Shown: piece after piece, positions 22,451 to 33,404 of the stretch
Position numbering within the stretch: the first letter of the stretch is position 1
Layout of the letters: the number at the start of each line of letters is the position of its first letter
DNA from: Cristatella mucedo
Taxonomy: Eukaryota > Bryozoa > Phylactolaemata > Cristatellidae
Direction: 5' to 3'
DNA: 64,000 nt
NCBI GenBank assembly: GCA_009760855.2
Contig: WPIO01000012.1
Coordinates: 4,546,001-4,610,000 of the forward strand
The notes under the pieces: generated by a model
Seen by the model: only the letters and a program-made list of their open reading frames with translations
Databases searched by the model: none
What the model was told of the DNA's origin: nothing
Position numbers and translations under genes: made by a program

Positions 22451-23650
22451 AGTAGCAAAAGCATATTTTGTGAGGCTTTTCGGAGTTCCAGATGGTGATA
22501 TGTTACCTCAAGTAAACTAAGTAAAACGTACCCGAATCAAAGTCTAGGGTTATATCCTTATCCTAACCAATTGATTAGGAAAACTAAACCATGGATGGTG
22601 AATATAGGTAGAACTACACTACTTTATTTTGTTATGGCGAATAAAAGCTTTTCTTCCTTGACCAATCATAATAACCTTTAGAAGGAGGTTCTCTCCATCG
22701 CCATTTAGCGACCGTTTATAATGCCAAAATTATTAGTATGGGGAATCTAAAGTGACTAAGCCACACGGTTTTACCATGTATTTACAGCATTGGTTAGCGA
22801 GGTTTCACCTAGTAAAGCTATCCTGGGAGCAGCTCATATGATTAGGCTGAAGTCGAAAAAATAGTCATTCTTGTAAGTGGCTTTCTCTTCGTATCGGTAT
22901 ATTTACCAGTTATGATGCTGTCTAAATTGGGTTGTTTCAGCAATGCTGTTCCAAAAAATTCTTTTTAAAACACGCAAACCTATTTCCATGTTTTAATACA
23001 TTCCCCTACATTAAACTTTCACAATCACTGCATAGAAATTAGAAGTGGTAACAGTCTCCCGAAAAAATTTCTTACCCTGCAGCTCAGTGCACATTCGCTT
23101 TTCTCGTTAGTTAAAATTACAGCGTCTTCGCCAGCCGGGCAATACAAAGATAGTCCTTGCACACATAAATGCTAATTATTCCGTATGTTTGAAACGTATG
23201 TTGACTCACTTTCAAGCTACTATACAATTTAAACCATTAGACCAATTGAAATTGTGAACACGAGCAAGTATCAGCTAAGATATATTATCTGCCACCTAGG
23301 CAAACAATAGTTGTAGTTTCAATTTTTTGAAGAGTTGGATTAATTGTGAAGACAATATAATTGTATAAAGGTCACTGAGCGAACTCCTCGTTCCAAGCTG
23401 CACCTTATTGCGAGACTGCTGATCCTTCTCTGCTGCTGTGACAATGAGTTTCTTCGTAGTTTGCAACGGACTACTTTGAGGTGAAAATGTAAAATTTATA
23501 TTTGCAGCAGCATTGAACGTTTATTGTAAGCATAGCCGATAATATTTCGTTGAAAACTGTGAAAATGTGATTAAATGGCTACCAGGCTACCGGTAAGTGG
23601 TCAGAGAAAAGCCGAAAACTTCATGCTGCAAGAATAATAAAAATTTGCTG
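22451..23650. other. AT-rich DNA without recognised features
   Basis: No exon or repeat is supported. Confidence 0.4.
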
Positions 23651-23739
23651 CTAACTATAAACAGTTCTGCTCAGTTTCATTCAAAGCTCCATGAGAAACA
23701 ATAGGCAGTGGGTGCAACCCAGCATGGGGAAAGAGAAGA

Positions 23740-23916
23740 AAAAGAGTGAGAGAAATGGGAAAGAGAAGCTGATAGAGAGAGAGAGAGAGAGAAGAGGAGA
23801 GAGAGAGGAGAGAGCGAGAGAAAAAGGAAGAGGTGGGTAAGATAAAGTGGTATAGAGAGAGACAGAGAGACAGAGAGAGACAGAGAAAGAGAGAGTAAGA
23901 GACAGAGCAAGAGAGG

Positions 23917-23947
<31 letters not shown>

Positions 23948-24220
23948 CAAGAGAGAGAGAGAGCGATGGTAAAGAGAATGTGATTGAGAGGGACAGGATA
24001 GAGAGCGAGAAAAACTGGAAAGGGAATGCGATACAGAAAAAGATAGGAAAGAGAGAGAGAGAGAGAGAACTGGGAAGGAGAAAGTGATAAAGTGAGAGAA
24101 ATGGGAAAGAGGAAGAAATGGTCAGAGAGAGAGAGAGAGAGAGATTTAAAAGCGAGAGGGTGAATGAGAAAGAGAGAGAGAGAGAGAGGAGGAGAGGGGA
24201 AAGATGGGATAGGTGGACAG
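23740..24220. repeat. Purine-rich (GA)n minisatellite tract
   Basis: About 480 bp is almost purely purine on the plus strand, built from GA runs with intervening aaatgggaaagag and gatagaga-type units. The long serine/leucine frames on the opposite strand are artefacts of this composition. Confidence 0.95.
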
Positions 24221-25199
24221 AGTAACTGGGAGATATAGCGAAACACAAGGCTTAAGCACAAAAACGATTGCCATAGCCGACGAGCTGCAACCTGTCACTG
24301 AATCCGAGACTTACTGCCACATTTATTACTGCTTCGTTTGACTGGGTACCTGTAGATCTTACGGTAGTTTTAAACTCGGCGGGCTTGCCAGATCAGGGAG
24401 TGCAGTGCTTTCTAAGTGTAATCTTGATTATTTTTACTACACTTCGAGGTCTAGGATCCCACCTTAACTCTGTAAGCATGAATATCAAGCGTGTTATTGC
24501 TTTTAACATGCAGCTACCAAATGCAAAATATCTCCGGAAAAACTTCGTTAAAAGCACTGTGATTCCAGCAACTGTATACCAGTAAAATAGCTAAAGTTAT
24601 AAAATTGAAGTAAGCATTATTGAATTTCTAAATATACAATGGCTGTTTGTCTGCCCTTATGGCTGACATGAATGATCTAACTAATCGAATGCAGATCTTT
24701 AACTGAGCTTTGAGGTTCTCAGAGAAATGCCATCATTTAGTCCTTTGTAACAGTCTTGTTGTGATGCTAATTAAGTAACAGCAAAAAATGCATCCCTAGC
24801 CTTAGCCAATGTGTATTTAATAATTGTGAAGAAAGTTACCAATATGTGATAATTGCCTAGCCATAATCTCACTCGTAGCTCATCTTTCAATGGGACAGCA
24901 AGATGCAGAGAGAACGTGCACTAAAAGAAGTGAGCCAACCAACATTTTTTTTCCACAGCCGTCAGAATGTCTGCAATAGATGCTTTGTGTATGCTCACTG
25001 CTCTACACTTCGGTTATTGTGTTTTCGCAAACTTTGACTGCAATTTCCTCTACCTTCGGCAGCAATACACAAAGTGACTGTAATGGTTCACCAACTCGGC
25101 CACCTACAGCAATCCGATGCAAAATGATCTGAAAACGGTTTCCCAATGCTACGATTTTGAATGCATGTAACAAATCGCACTGTTAAAGTCAACTACATC
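24221..25199. other. Unrecognised sequence
   Basis: A 66-codon frame at 24385-24585 and a possible micro-exon near 24900-24930 were noted, but neither is supported. Confidence 0.35.
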
Positions 25200-26640
25200 G
25201 TATAAAGCAATTTTGCTCGTACAATCTATGGCAAGGCATGATAATCTACAGCAATGGTTTGGCTCGAAGCAGCAATTCAGTACAGTCCGTGGCAAGTGGG
25301 CTGCTATGTCGCTGCACGACGTGTGAATTGTGATTGCGTTTCACATTGTATTCTGCTAAACGTAAATTGTAAGAATTTAAAGTTATTTTTCACGTTCATT
25401 GTCACCAGTGCTCGGCAATCGACAGCAATGGCAGGGACCAATACTACAATTGGTGGCAAATCGACGAGAAAGCAGCTTTTCCAGATCCAATTCCTATTCC
25501 ATGTGACATTCCACTAGTGCCTACATACCTTAAACCCTTTCAACCAGCTCTGTCTCTTCAATCTTGGGTAATCCATGGCAGCCAATGGCGGTGGCCCTGA
25601 CAACTACAGCAATCCATTACCATACCATTGAAAATCACTATAAAGTGACCCAGTCAAGATCAAATTTATCTCACCTCGCAGAGCCCATATTGTTTAAAGT
25701 GTAATCGCATCCTTTGAATCAATCGAGCATGTACAATCCCAAGCTATTAATTTCAATTGGCAGCTATGGCCTGGGGCAGTACCCAAACTTGTGGCACAAT
25801 GGCGAGTACTTTGCAGCTGCTAGCCGTAATCGTCAACACATATGACATTCCTCTGCATGCAAAGTAAAGCCATGATATTTCAAAGATGCTTTGCTAGTTA
25901 ACTGTCAGCAATGCATGGCAGTTCAAAGCTAGGGTAGGGCCTGAAAGCGAAATCCGTTCAGAATTGACAAGAATGGCTGCAATAAACTGCAACTCTCATT
26001 CCACTTAAGATTTACCTGGGCGAGCTCATAGTTATCACAGATTGTGAGCTTTCAAATGACAAAAACGCCCAGTGATCGCTAGAATTATTCTGGCACCATA
26101 CACTAACGTTTACCGGTCTGTTTCAAACGGACCGGCAGCTGCAGATAACAGCTCCACGTGTTCCTGCGAACTGCACTTGATTAAAACTGTACAAAACCTC
26201 ACTGCAATAAAAGATTCAAAGTGCGGCCACATCGTTTTACACAATCGACATAAGCACAATTGAGGGCAATGCACAGCAATGGCCCAGTCTCTTCAGCAAT
26301 CGGTTTCAGACTTGTTGGAAATCGGATGTTTGAATTTGAAATTATATAACCATATTAAGCTTTCTATAGTCACACACTGTCATTTTGTGAGTTCAACCAT
26401 GGAAATGCTGGACATCAACTGCAATTACCCGAGGTAATAAAGCAATCTCATTTGATCTCTTTCAATAAAAAACACAGCTGGTATGAGAATATTATTTTTT
26501 TCTTGAGTAGCAGTGTGCTGTATTTAATGTGCAACCTCGTCGTTTCAATTAATCGTAAAAGTACATGCAGGGACAGTGCACGGCAATCGACTGCAACGGC
26601 CTGGGAATCCACGTAAATCTATCCGTCGTAAGTCACTATC
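25200..26640. repeat. Degenerate dispersed repeat built on a (g)caatggc(ctggga)-type motif
   Basis: Related blocks such as cgacagcaatggcaggga (25431), tggcagctatggcctggggc (25757), gcacagcaatggcccagtc (26270) and gcaatcgactgcaacggcct (26582) recur at irregular spacings of roughly 150-350 bp. It looks like an old tandem or dispersed repeat. No coding sequence is seen. Confidence 0.45.
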
Positions 26641-26652
26641 GCTGCTCCTAGC

Positions 26653-27066
26653 TGTAGTTCGTATGTATGTATTGTATGCTGGCTCCTCTGATAAGCCACT
26701 GGTGAGCTGTTAGAAGCACCACCGAGAGGGGCCTGTTCACAGCTGTGGTCCTACTGTGATGTGGTATGGACACATGCAGGTAACCAGCTGGTGGCCAGAT
26801 GGAGGATTCATCATCACAGTCAGCCAGTGTACTGCTGTGGTCTGCCTTTGATGTGGTATAGACTAGCTGGTGGCCAGATGGTGGATTTACCATCAGTGTC
26901 GGCCGGTGCAGAGTTGTAGTCGATAAATCACCAGAGTCGACCAGGGGACTGGGGAGTCGTGTGAGAGTAGGGGCCGGGGGAGCCGTGTGCTCTTGGGCTT
27001 GGTGTGTTAGCAATAAACTGTCGGTGATGGGCATCGGGTGGCTCTCTGCTGAGCAACCAAATTACA
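26653..27066 (+). mobile_element. Solo LTR, copy 1
   Basis: 414 bp beginning TGTAGT and ending ATTACA, with an AATAAA signal at 27012-27017. It is flanked by ctagc (26648-26652) and ccagc (27067-27071), a probable 5-bp target duplication with one change. The same sequence recurs at 30689-31176. An internal imperfect tandem duplication of about 85 bp (gctggtggccagatggtgga units) lies near 26785-26920. Confidence 0.8.
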
Positions 27067-27769
27067 CCAGCTACACTGGCAATCCTCTCAACCTGCTCGT
27101 GCACTCAACTCCAGGCCCCTGGTCTAATGCCTGCTTTACCCCTTCCACTGTTCATCGCGGGAAGTACTCCGTAAACCTGCCCAACGCACACCACACCTCG
27201 TCAGTAGAAGATCTTCCTCCTCTCCTGGCATCTAGCTTTACTCGTGACGTGACTTGCAACACCTATCTATTATCTTTGATGACATCCTCTAGCATTGCTC
27301 CACGTTCTCCCTCGCTTGAGACTCTTTGTCCAGCCCAGCTGCTGACGCCCGATGCCTAAGTAGTACATGTACCTCAGCCAACAGGAAAGCTGTCAGTGAC
27401 TCCTACAGCCTCTAACGTTTGTCTCTAGAATTTGTTGTGATATGGCTGCCCCGAGTACAGGCCAGTGCCTAACTTCGTGGCCTCCAATCTTTTACTAAGC
27501 CAGGAATGGTTGTTGCTTGCTCGAAGCCGAATTAAGGATCACGAGCAAAGGCACCACCTCCGTTGTCCAGAGCCTCAGCCGGCTCAACCGCACGGTCCTG
27601 CAGCCTGCGGTCCACGGCCATGGGACGCAACGTGTGCCTGGCATCTGCAACGCCTCAATGTGTCCGACGGCATTAAGGCCGTCTGCGAAATCCTGCTGCA
27701 AGTGCCCACCTACTTCACTGGTGGCTTAGCAGCCTGCGGCTCGTACAGCGAGATTGAGTCGTAGGCCCG
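27067..27769 (+). other. Unrecognised GC-richer segment with overlapping frames
   Basis: Plus-strand frames 27465-27764 and 27517-27729 overlap and neither has a motif I know. The segment lies between a solo LTR and a LINE-A copy and may be LINE 5' sequence or a gene remnant. Confidence 0.3.
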
Positions 27770-28737
27770 ACCTCCTCTCCTGATAATGCTGATAATGAAT
27801 GTCTGGATGCACTACTCTCCTGGAGCATTCCTTCTCACCCTGCTCAGCTATACAAAACTCTAATGTCAACGACCAACCATCACCTCAACTGCTCTCAGAT
27901 TATCTCCTTGCCTGATGATCCTTGTGATGATCTAGCCAATCGCTTCTCTTGATTCCTTATATAGAAGGAAGACAAGAACAGGGATTCCATCCCTGATATG
28001 ACCAAATCCCCACTAGAATGCTGTTCCCTGATTTCTGCCAGCACCTCAATGTCTACATTTAAGCAGGTCACTAGTGATCTAGTCCTGAAATTCACATCCC
28101 AATCAAAGAAGACAGCAAGTCTTCTGGACCCTATTCCCACTGTCCTGCTCTTACTTTTGATTGATCTGCTGCTGCCATCCATTGATCTGCTGCTGCAATG
28201 CATAACTATCATCATTATTATGTCATTAGCCTCAATTCATGTCCCAGCACCTTTCAAGAAAGCTATAGTCTGGCCACTTCTAAAGAAAGCGACAATAGAC
28301 CAAGATAACTTGAGCAACTACCTCCCAGTCTCCCTTCTACTGTTCCTAAGAAAGCTACTGGAACGGGTCGTGGCGGACCAGCTGAACTCATATATTGAAA
28401 CTTCAAACCTTGCTAGTTAGTTTCAGTCTGGCTTTACAGGTAATCATTCAACGGAGTCAGCATTGCTTAGGGTATACAACGACCTACTTAGGAAGGCAGA
28501 CATGGGTAGAGTGTCTCTGCTTGTTTAGCTTGATCTTTCGGCAGCTTTTGATGCTATCGATCCCAAACTACTTCTAGAGTGCCTCTCATCTCGCCTGGGA
28601 ATCAATGGCACTTCTCTGCAGTGGTTCAGGTCCTATCTCAGTGTGAGACTCCAGATTATTGCCATGAATGGACAAAGACCATCTGAGGTAGCTCTGAAAT
28701 ATGGGATACCTCAGGGCTCTATGCTAGGACCGGTGCC
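27770..28737 (+). mobile_element. LINE-A RT fragment sharing stops with the 32-kb copy
   Basis: The frame runs from the linker (MTKSPLECCS) through PIPTVLLLLLIDLL, FKKAIVWPLLKKATIDQDNL, ESALLRVYNDLLRKADMG and ALKYGIPQGSMLGPV, where it breaks off. In-frame TAG codons at 28418 and 28526 occur at the same sites in the 32150-35440 copy. The 3' part is missing. Confidence 0.85.
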
Positions 28738-28879
28738 TAATGCATAATTAATATAAACAGCCCTGGTTTGTCTGGCAGTTTTCAAATACAAGAGATCCCA
28801 CATATTTGTCAGCAAAAGCTTTTAGACTACTTACCTGTTTTTTAAGTATTAGGTGGGTCATTGTCAATTTTAATTTATG

Positions 28880-29090
28880 AGCTTAGGCCTGCTGTTACTG
28901 CACATAATGCACTTCCTACTTTTACATTTTGATACTATGCATGTCACCCTAACCATGCTAAGTTTGTTGACAACGTGAATGCTACTGTGAACCATCGGTT
29001 ATCCTTCTTTAACAGCAAATGCGAAGCACTTGGAAATAGATTAAGTTCTCTGAGTACGATCATTTTAAAGTGGGTTTATTATTATAACGA
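28880..29090 (+). mobile_element. LINE-A 3' end relic
   Basis: Degraded 3' UTR: gatactatgcatgtcaccct, then gcaaatgcgaagcacttgga and a short ATT tail. Confidence 0.6.
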
Positions 29091-30683
29091 TTGTCAGGCT
29101 TCAACTTAGGACACAAAATTTGACCCCTTTGGGATGACACTGTGTAGGTGTGTGAAATCTTTTGCCAGGCAGTGATAGCATGCCCTCGCACCAGGCCCCA
29201 AACATTACGTTGAGTTTCAAACTTAATTTTAAGCGGCTGACGAACACATGTGGCTGAGCAGCTGACCGACTGGTCAACTAGAGCAACGTGGACTCGCTAT
29301 ACGAACAGATTTTCACTGCCGTGTAGGCTTGACCAGTATTCGTGTCGTGACCTTGAGAACGAGTACCATCACAAGCCCTGTTTTGTAAGAGTTCTTCGGA
29401 GAGCATATCGCTGGACCTGCTACAGCACGTTCAGTGCCGGATTTCCATGTGTTGATTACTTGGGCTGGCTCTATAAGGCAACTCTTTGTACACTGAGCAC
29501 TGCTAATGCGAAGATAGGTATCATCTAGACGAAGATACGTCGGTCGGGTTTCGGTCTTTTTCTTTTGCTCTGGGATCAAAGATTTAGTGCAGCAAAAGTG
29601 CAAGCGTATTAAGTTCTGTTCCAGCGTTTGTTCTCTGCAGCTACTTCGCCATAAGGCCTGAAAAAATTAAAACTAGATAAAAACACTTCATTCTTAAAAC
29701 TTCCACACCGTTTCCAAATTTATTAGATCTCAATTAAAATTTACAATATATGCGAAACTAACAGCAGCACAGCTTTTGCATTTCGCCAGAGTAAAACGAA
29801 AGCAAGCACCATTCACAAGTTGTAGAAGATTTATATCAGTGACCTAGTATTAGTCTGCAATGACACAAATTAAATCGATGCCTAACCGATTTAAGATCCT
29901 TTCATTGATCCAAATGATCGTCCAGTGAACGGTCAAGATGGATGCATTCAGAGGTTGTAGGGCTCTAGTTTCTCTTCAGCCATTCAGAATTTGCAGCACC
30001 ATGCGTATCCGGATTGTTGCCGGATGCGGTCCGGCTTTGATCGTCAGCAATTAAAGTCCGTTCAGTTTCTCGTCTGAAACGGCGAGTGCAAGGTCAAAAA
30101 CGTGATGCGGTTTTGGCCCGTCTGTGAACCCGCCCAGCTGAAGCAAAAAATGATCCCACTGGCTTAATATGGCTATACTAGAATTTTTTCAATGAGTCAG
30201 TTGTCTGCATTCAGTCCGTTGGGCCCGAATTACTTTGATTACGGTGGTAGGAGTATAACACACTCGCCCTTTTCTTTTATAAGCTGAAATCACTCGATTT
30301 GTTGCAAATCAAAAACACCCTCTCGCCGAGTAAGAAAAGGAGAAGACTATTGGCTGCCGAGATCTACTTGATCAAGATCTGAGGAGCGCTAAGCATAAAT
30401 GAAGCATCACTGATGAAATCAATCGATACACTCGCATTCCTGGACACGAGTATGCAATTGACTACAAGCTAAAACTCGGACAATTGCAGCTGAAAAGAAA
30501 AGGCCACAGGCTCGGTTGAGCTGCGACGGGTGGGCCACCACATCTGTCACTGGACACTAGGAGCCAGTCCGAGTCGGAATTCTGCATCAACTGTGAGACT
30601 TACTCACCCAGTTGCTCGCGTATGTATTATGAGCTGCTACCACAGCAGCTGATAAACATTATCTCAGAAACTCTGCTCTTTGG
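29091..30683. other. Unrecognised sequence
   Basis: No supported gene or repeat was found. Short frames at 29250-29603 lack motifs and splice context. Confidence 0.4.
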
Positions 30684-30688
30684 AAAAC

Positions 30689-31176
30689 TGTAGTTCGTAT
30701 GTACGTTTGTATGTATGTATTGTATGCCGGCTCCTGACTTGTGACCGTAAGGTCAAGGGAGCCTGTAGTTCGCATGTATGTATCGTATGCAGGCTCCTCT
30801 GATAAGCTACTGGTGAGCTGTTAGAAGCACCACCGAGAGGGGCCGGTGCACAGCTGGGGTCCGCCTGTGATGTGGTATGGACAGAGGCCAGTAACCAGCT
30901 GGTGGCCAGATGGTGGATTCACCATCAGGGTCGGCCAGTGCACTGCTGTGATCCGCCTTTGATGTGGCATGGACCAGCTTGTGGCCAGATGGTGGGTTCA
31001 CCATCAGGGTTGGCCGGTGCACAGTTGTGGTCGATGAGTCATCGGAGTCGACCAGGAGAGGGGAGTCGTGTGAGGGCAGGGGCTGAGGGAAGCCGTGCGC
31101 TCTGGGGCTCCGTGTGCTGGGAATAAACTGTCGGTGTTAGGCATCGGCTGGCTCTCTACTGTGCAACCAAACTACA
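30689..31176 (+). mobile_element. Solo LTR, copy 2, with perfect target duplication
   Basis: 488 bp beginning TGTAGT and ending ACTACA (6-bp inverted termini), flanked on both sides by aaaac (30684-30688 and 31177-31181). It carries AATAAA at 31122-31127. Its first ~70 bp are duplicated, so tgtagttcg(t/c)atg occurs twice. It is the same family as 26653-27066 and contains the same internal 85-bp tandem units. Confidence 0.9.
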
Positions 31177-31181
31177 AAAAC

Positions 31182-31900
31182 TTCACGCTCTACGAAAAGT
31201 TCCTAGCCGAACGCTGCATTAGCATACACTAGAGAACTTTTTTGGGCCAAAGACAACAACCAGAAGAGTTTACTTTCAAGTTATGTAATGCAGGTTATCT
31301 CCGTCAGTTACTGAACAAAGCCACAAAGACTACGTTATGCACCGCAGCTTTTTCTAGTGCACTCAAAGCCTAAGCAGCTTTCGGTATTCAATCGATAGCC
31401 ATTGGTCTTAATTTTGCACCACAAAAGAAAGCAAGAAGCATGTCTGAGTCAGGCGGGCAGTTGACTAGTGAGTAGCCTGGAAGTAGCAGCTCAGGACAGC
31501 TGGAAATTGTCGAATTCCGTGTTCAGGAGCACCAGTTTAGATGTCGTTACGCACAGGTAATGGGAGTGAGTTCCAAAGTCTAGGACTTGCAGAGCAAAAG
31601 GTTCTGTAACCAACGTCCTTTAATAGGAGTAAAGGAACAGCTGATGTAGTGTCCGTAGAAGACCCGATGGGTTTAGGGGTGAAACTGGTGCAACAGTTTA
31701 GCTATGTGTAAATGAGCGAAGCCGTGGCGTTCCTTGTGGGTCTGTTTGGGATTGTAAGCCCGCCTCTCGGATAATTTACTGTTAAATAGTGAAGTTCTAA
31801 GCTCTGCGAATGAAATGTTATTGAACAGATTATATTCTGGGTGATAAGGCACGTACTAATTACTTTGAGTTCTAGTAATAGCATACACTCGTCTCATTAC
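31182..31900 (-). repeat. Repeat C, longer copy
   Basis: Blocks at 31375-31435 and 31566-31640 match 3728-3790 and 3866-3935 in the same order. Its relation to the C-terminal coding region of a LINE is suggested only by the gagttccaaagtctaggact block. Confidence 0.45.
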
Positions 31901-32225
31901 ATCAGTGCGCCCACGGTCAAGCCGCTTCGTCCCTAAACCTCATGAAACTGCCAAGTCCTCGCATACGTGTAAGCCAGTTCACCATAAGCTCTATGTTGTT
32001 ATCCTTCTGTCGGTATGAGTTTTTGCTGGTAACCTACCGTAAGCAATAACTAGTAACCTGCTTGTTAGTTATGATCGTCAGCAGCTGTTATCGCTTCGTC
32101 ATCGCATATCAAATGCATTCCTAGATATTAATGTTGTTGCTAAGATTCATGAACTATGCATTAACAAAAGAAAAGCACCCCATAGCCGCCGCGGTGGCCG
32201 GAACCGCCAGCTCAGACGCAGCTCG

Positions 32226-32966
32226 TTGGGCGGAACCTGCAAGCTGAGTACCAGCTCGTTCGGTATTCCTAGTATCGTCTCAAACCGCGAAGCAAGCTCC
32301 CCCACTTGCGTCACTGTAAATCTCTCTAACTTAGTGGTCATCAGGCCTGTTGTAACCCCATCGGCCAGACTTAACGCTTGCCGTTGGAATCCTAGCTCAA
32401 TGTGCAATAAACCTCTAGTAATACGCGACCTTATTTCTGAAAATGGTATCTACCTGCTCGCCCTAACTGAAACTTGGCTGAAATCGATAAACTGTCCGAC
32501 AATTAAAGACGCAACTCCATCTGGTTTCTCGTTCTTTCACACCCCTAGATCAATCAAAACTGGAGGTGGAGTTGCTATTGTCGTGCGCTCGAAATTCAAC
32601 TTCAAGCCATTTGCGGTACCCTCGAAGCAGTCTTTTGAATCAAATGTCTTGGTCTCACCCGAAAACAAGCTACCGATAGTGGCAGTAGTCTATCGCCCAC
32701 CTGGTACCAAATCCTCCTTTATCTCACATTTCTCCGACCTCATTTCGATTCTGTGTGCAAGAAATCGATCCTTCCTCGTAATGGGTGATTTCAACGTTCA
32801 CTTTGATAACTTATCTGACGCTTTCAGCACCGAATTTCGTGCATTGACTGACTCATTGTCTCTTGTGGCTCATGTGCATGGCCCTACCCACATCAAGGGT
32901 CACACACTCGACAAGATTTTCTCATATAACTGCACTTTGTCATTACCAGTTTTTACCAAATCATGA
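32226..32966 (+). CDS. LINE-A endonuclease (EEP) domain
   Basis: The 246-residue frame shows LLALTETWLKS (about 75), GVAIVVRSKF (about 117), VAVVYRPPGTKS (about 153), LVMGDFNVHFDNL (about 182) and HIKGHTLDKIFS (about 223). These are the Glu, Asp/Asn and His-containing motifs of the apurinic-type endonuclease that nicks target DNA. The last motif, SDH, follows in frame just after the TGA at 32964-32966 (LSDHMQ), so this stop is the only break between the two halves. The preceding ~60 residues have no known domain. Confidence 0.85.
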   Translation: MGGTCKLSTSSFGIPSIVSNREASSPTCVTVNLSNLVVIRPVVTPSARLNACRWNPSSMCNKPLVIRDLISENGIYLLALTETWLKSINCPTIKDATPSGFSFFHTPRSIKTGGGVAIVVRSKFNFKPFAVPSKQSFESNVLVSPENKLPIVAVVYRPPGTKSSFISHFSDLISILCARNRSFLVMGDFNVHFDNLSDAFSTEFRALTDSLSLVAHVHGPTHIKGHTLDKIFSYNCTLSLPVFTKS

Positions 32967-33404
32967 TTATCTGACCACATGCAGATCTTATTCAATCTAC
33001 AGTGTGTGCCCACATCCTCCTCTACAATAACCTGTGAATCGCGAAACCTCAAGACCCTTGACATCGATGCTGTCCGTGCGAGAATATCTGCTTCACCTCT
33101 GCTGCTCAATCTTCCCTCCGATCTGTCATCATTGGTAGATAGCTTCAACACGACACTAGCTGACACGCTAGACGAGTTTGCCCCTCTGAAAAAGCACACT
33201 GTGCGCCCCCCCCCCCGCCCAGACGGCTTATGGTTTACCGCAGACATTAAACTAGCCAAGTCTACTAAACGAAAGCTTGAAAAAGCATACAAAAGATCCT
33301 GACTAACTGTCCATCGACAGGCATATGAAGACTACTGTAGGTTTTACCAATCGATCCTAGCAAAGGCTAAGTCTAGTGTTTATAAAAACATTGTTGAATC
33401 ACAG

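Noticed and set aside
23655-24261. Long minus-strand open frames of about 195 residues made of Ser and Leu
   Set aside because: They arise from the polypurine tract read on the other strand, overlap in several frames and have no protein-like composition.
24898-24930. Micro-exon between a gggacag acceptor and a gtgagc donor, reading KMQRERALKE
   Set aside because: It would suit the coiled region after UBR exon e, but it is only about 30 bp, phase does not clearly fit, and chance is likely.
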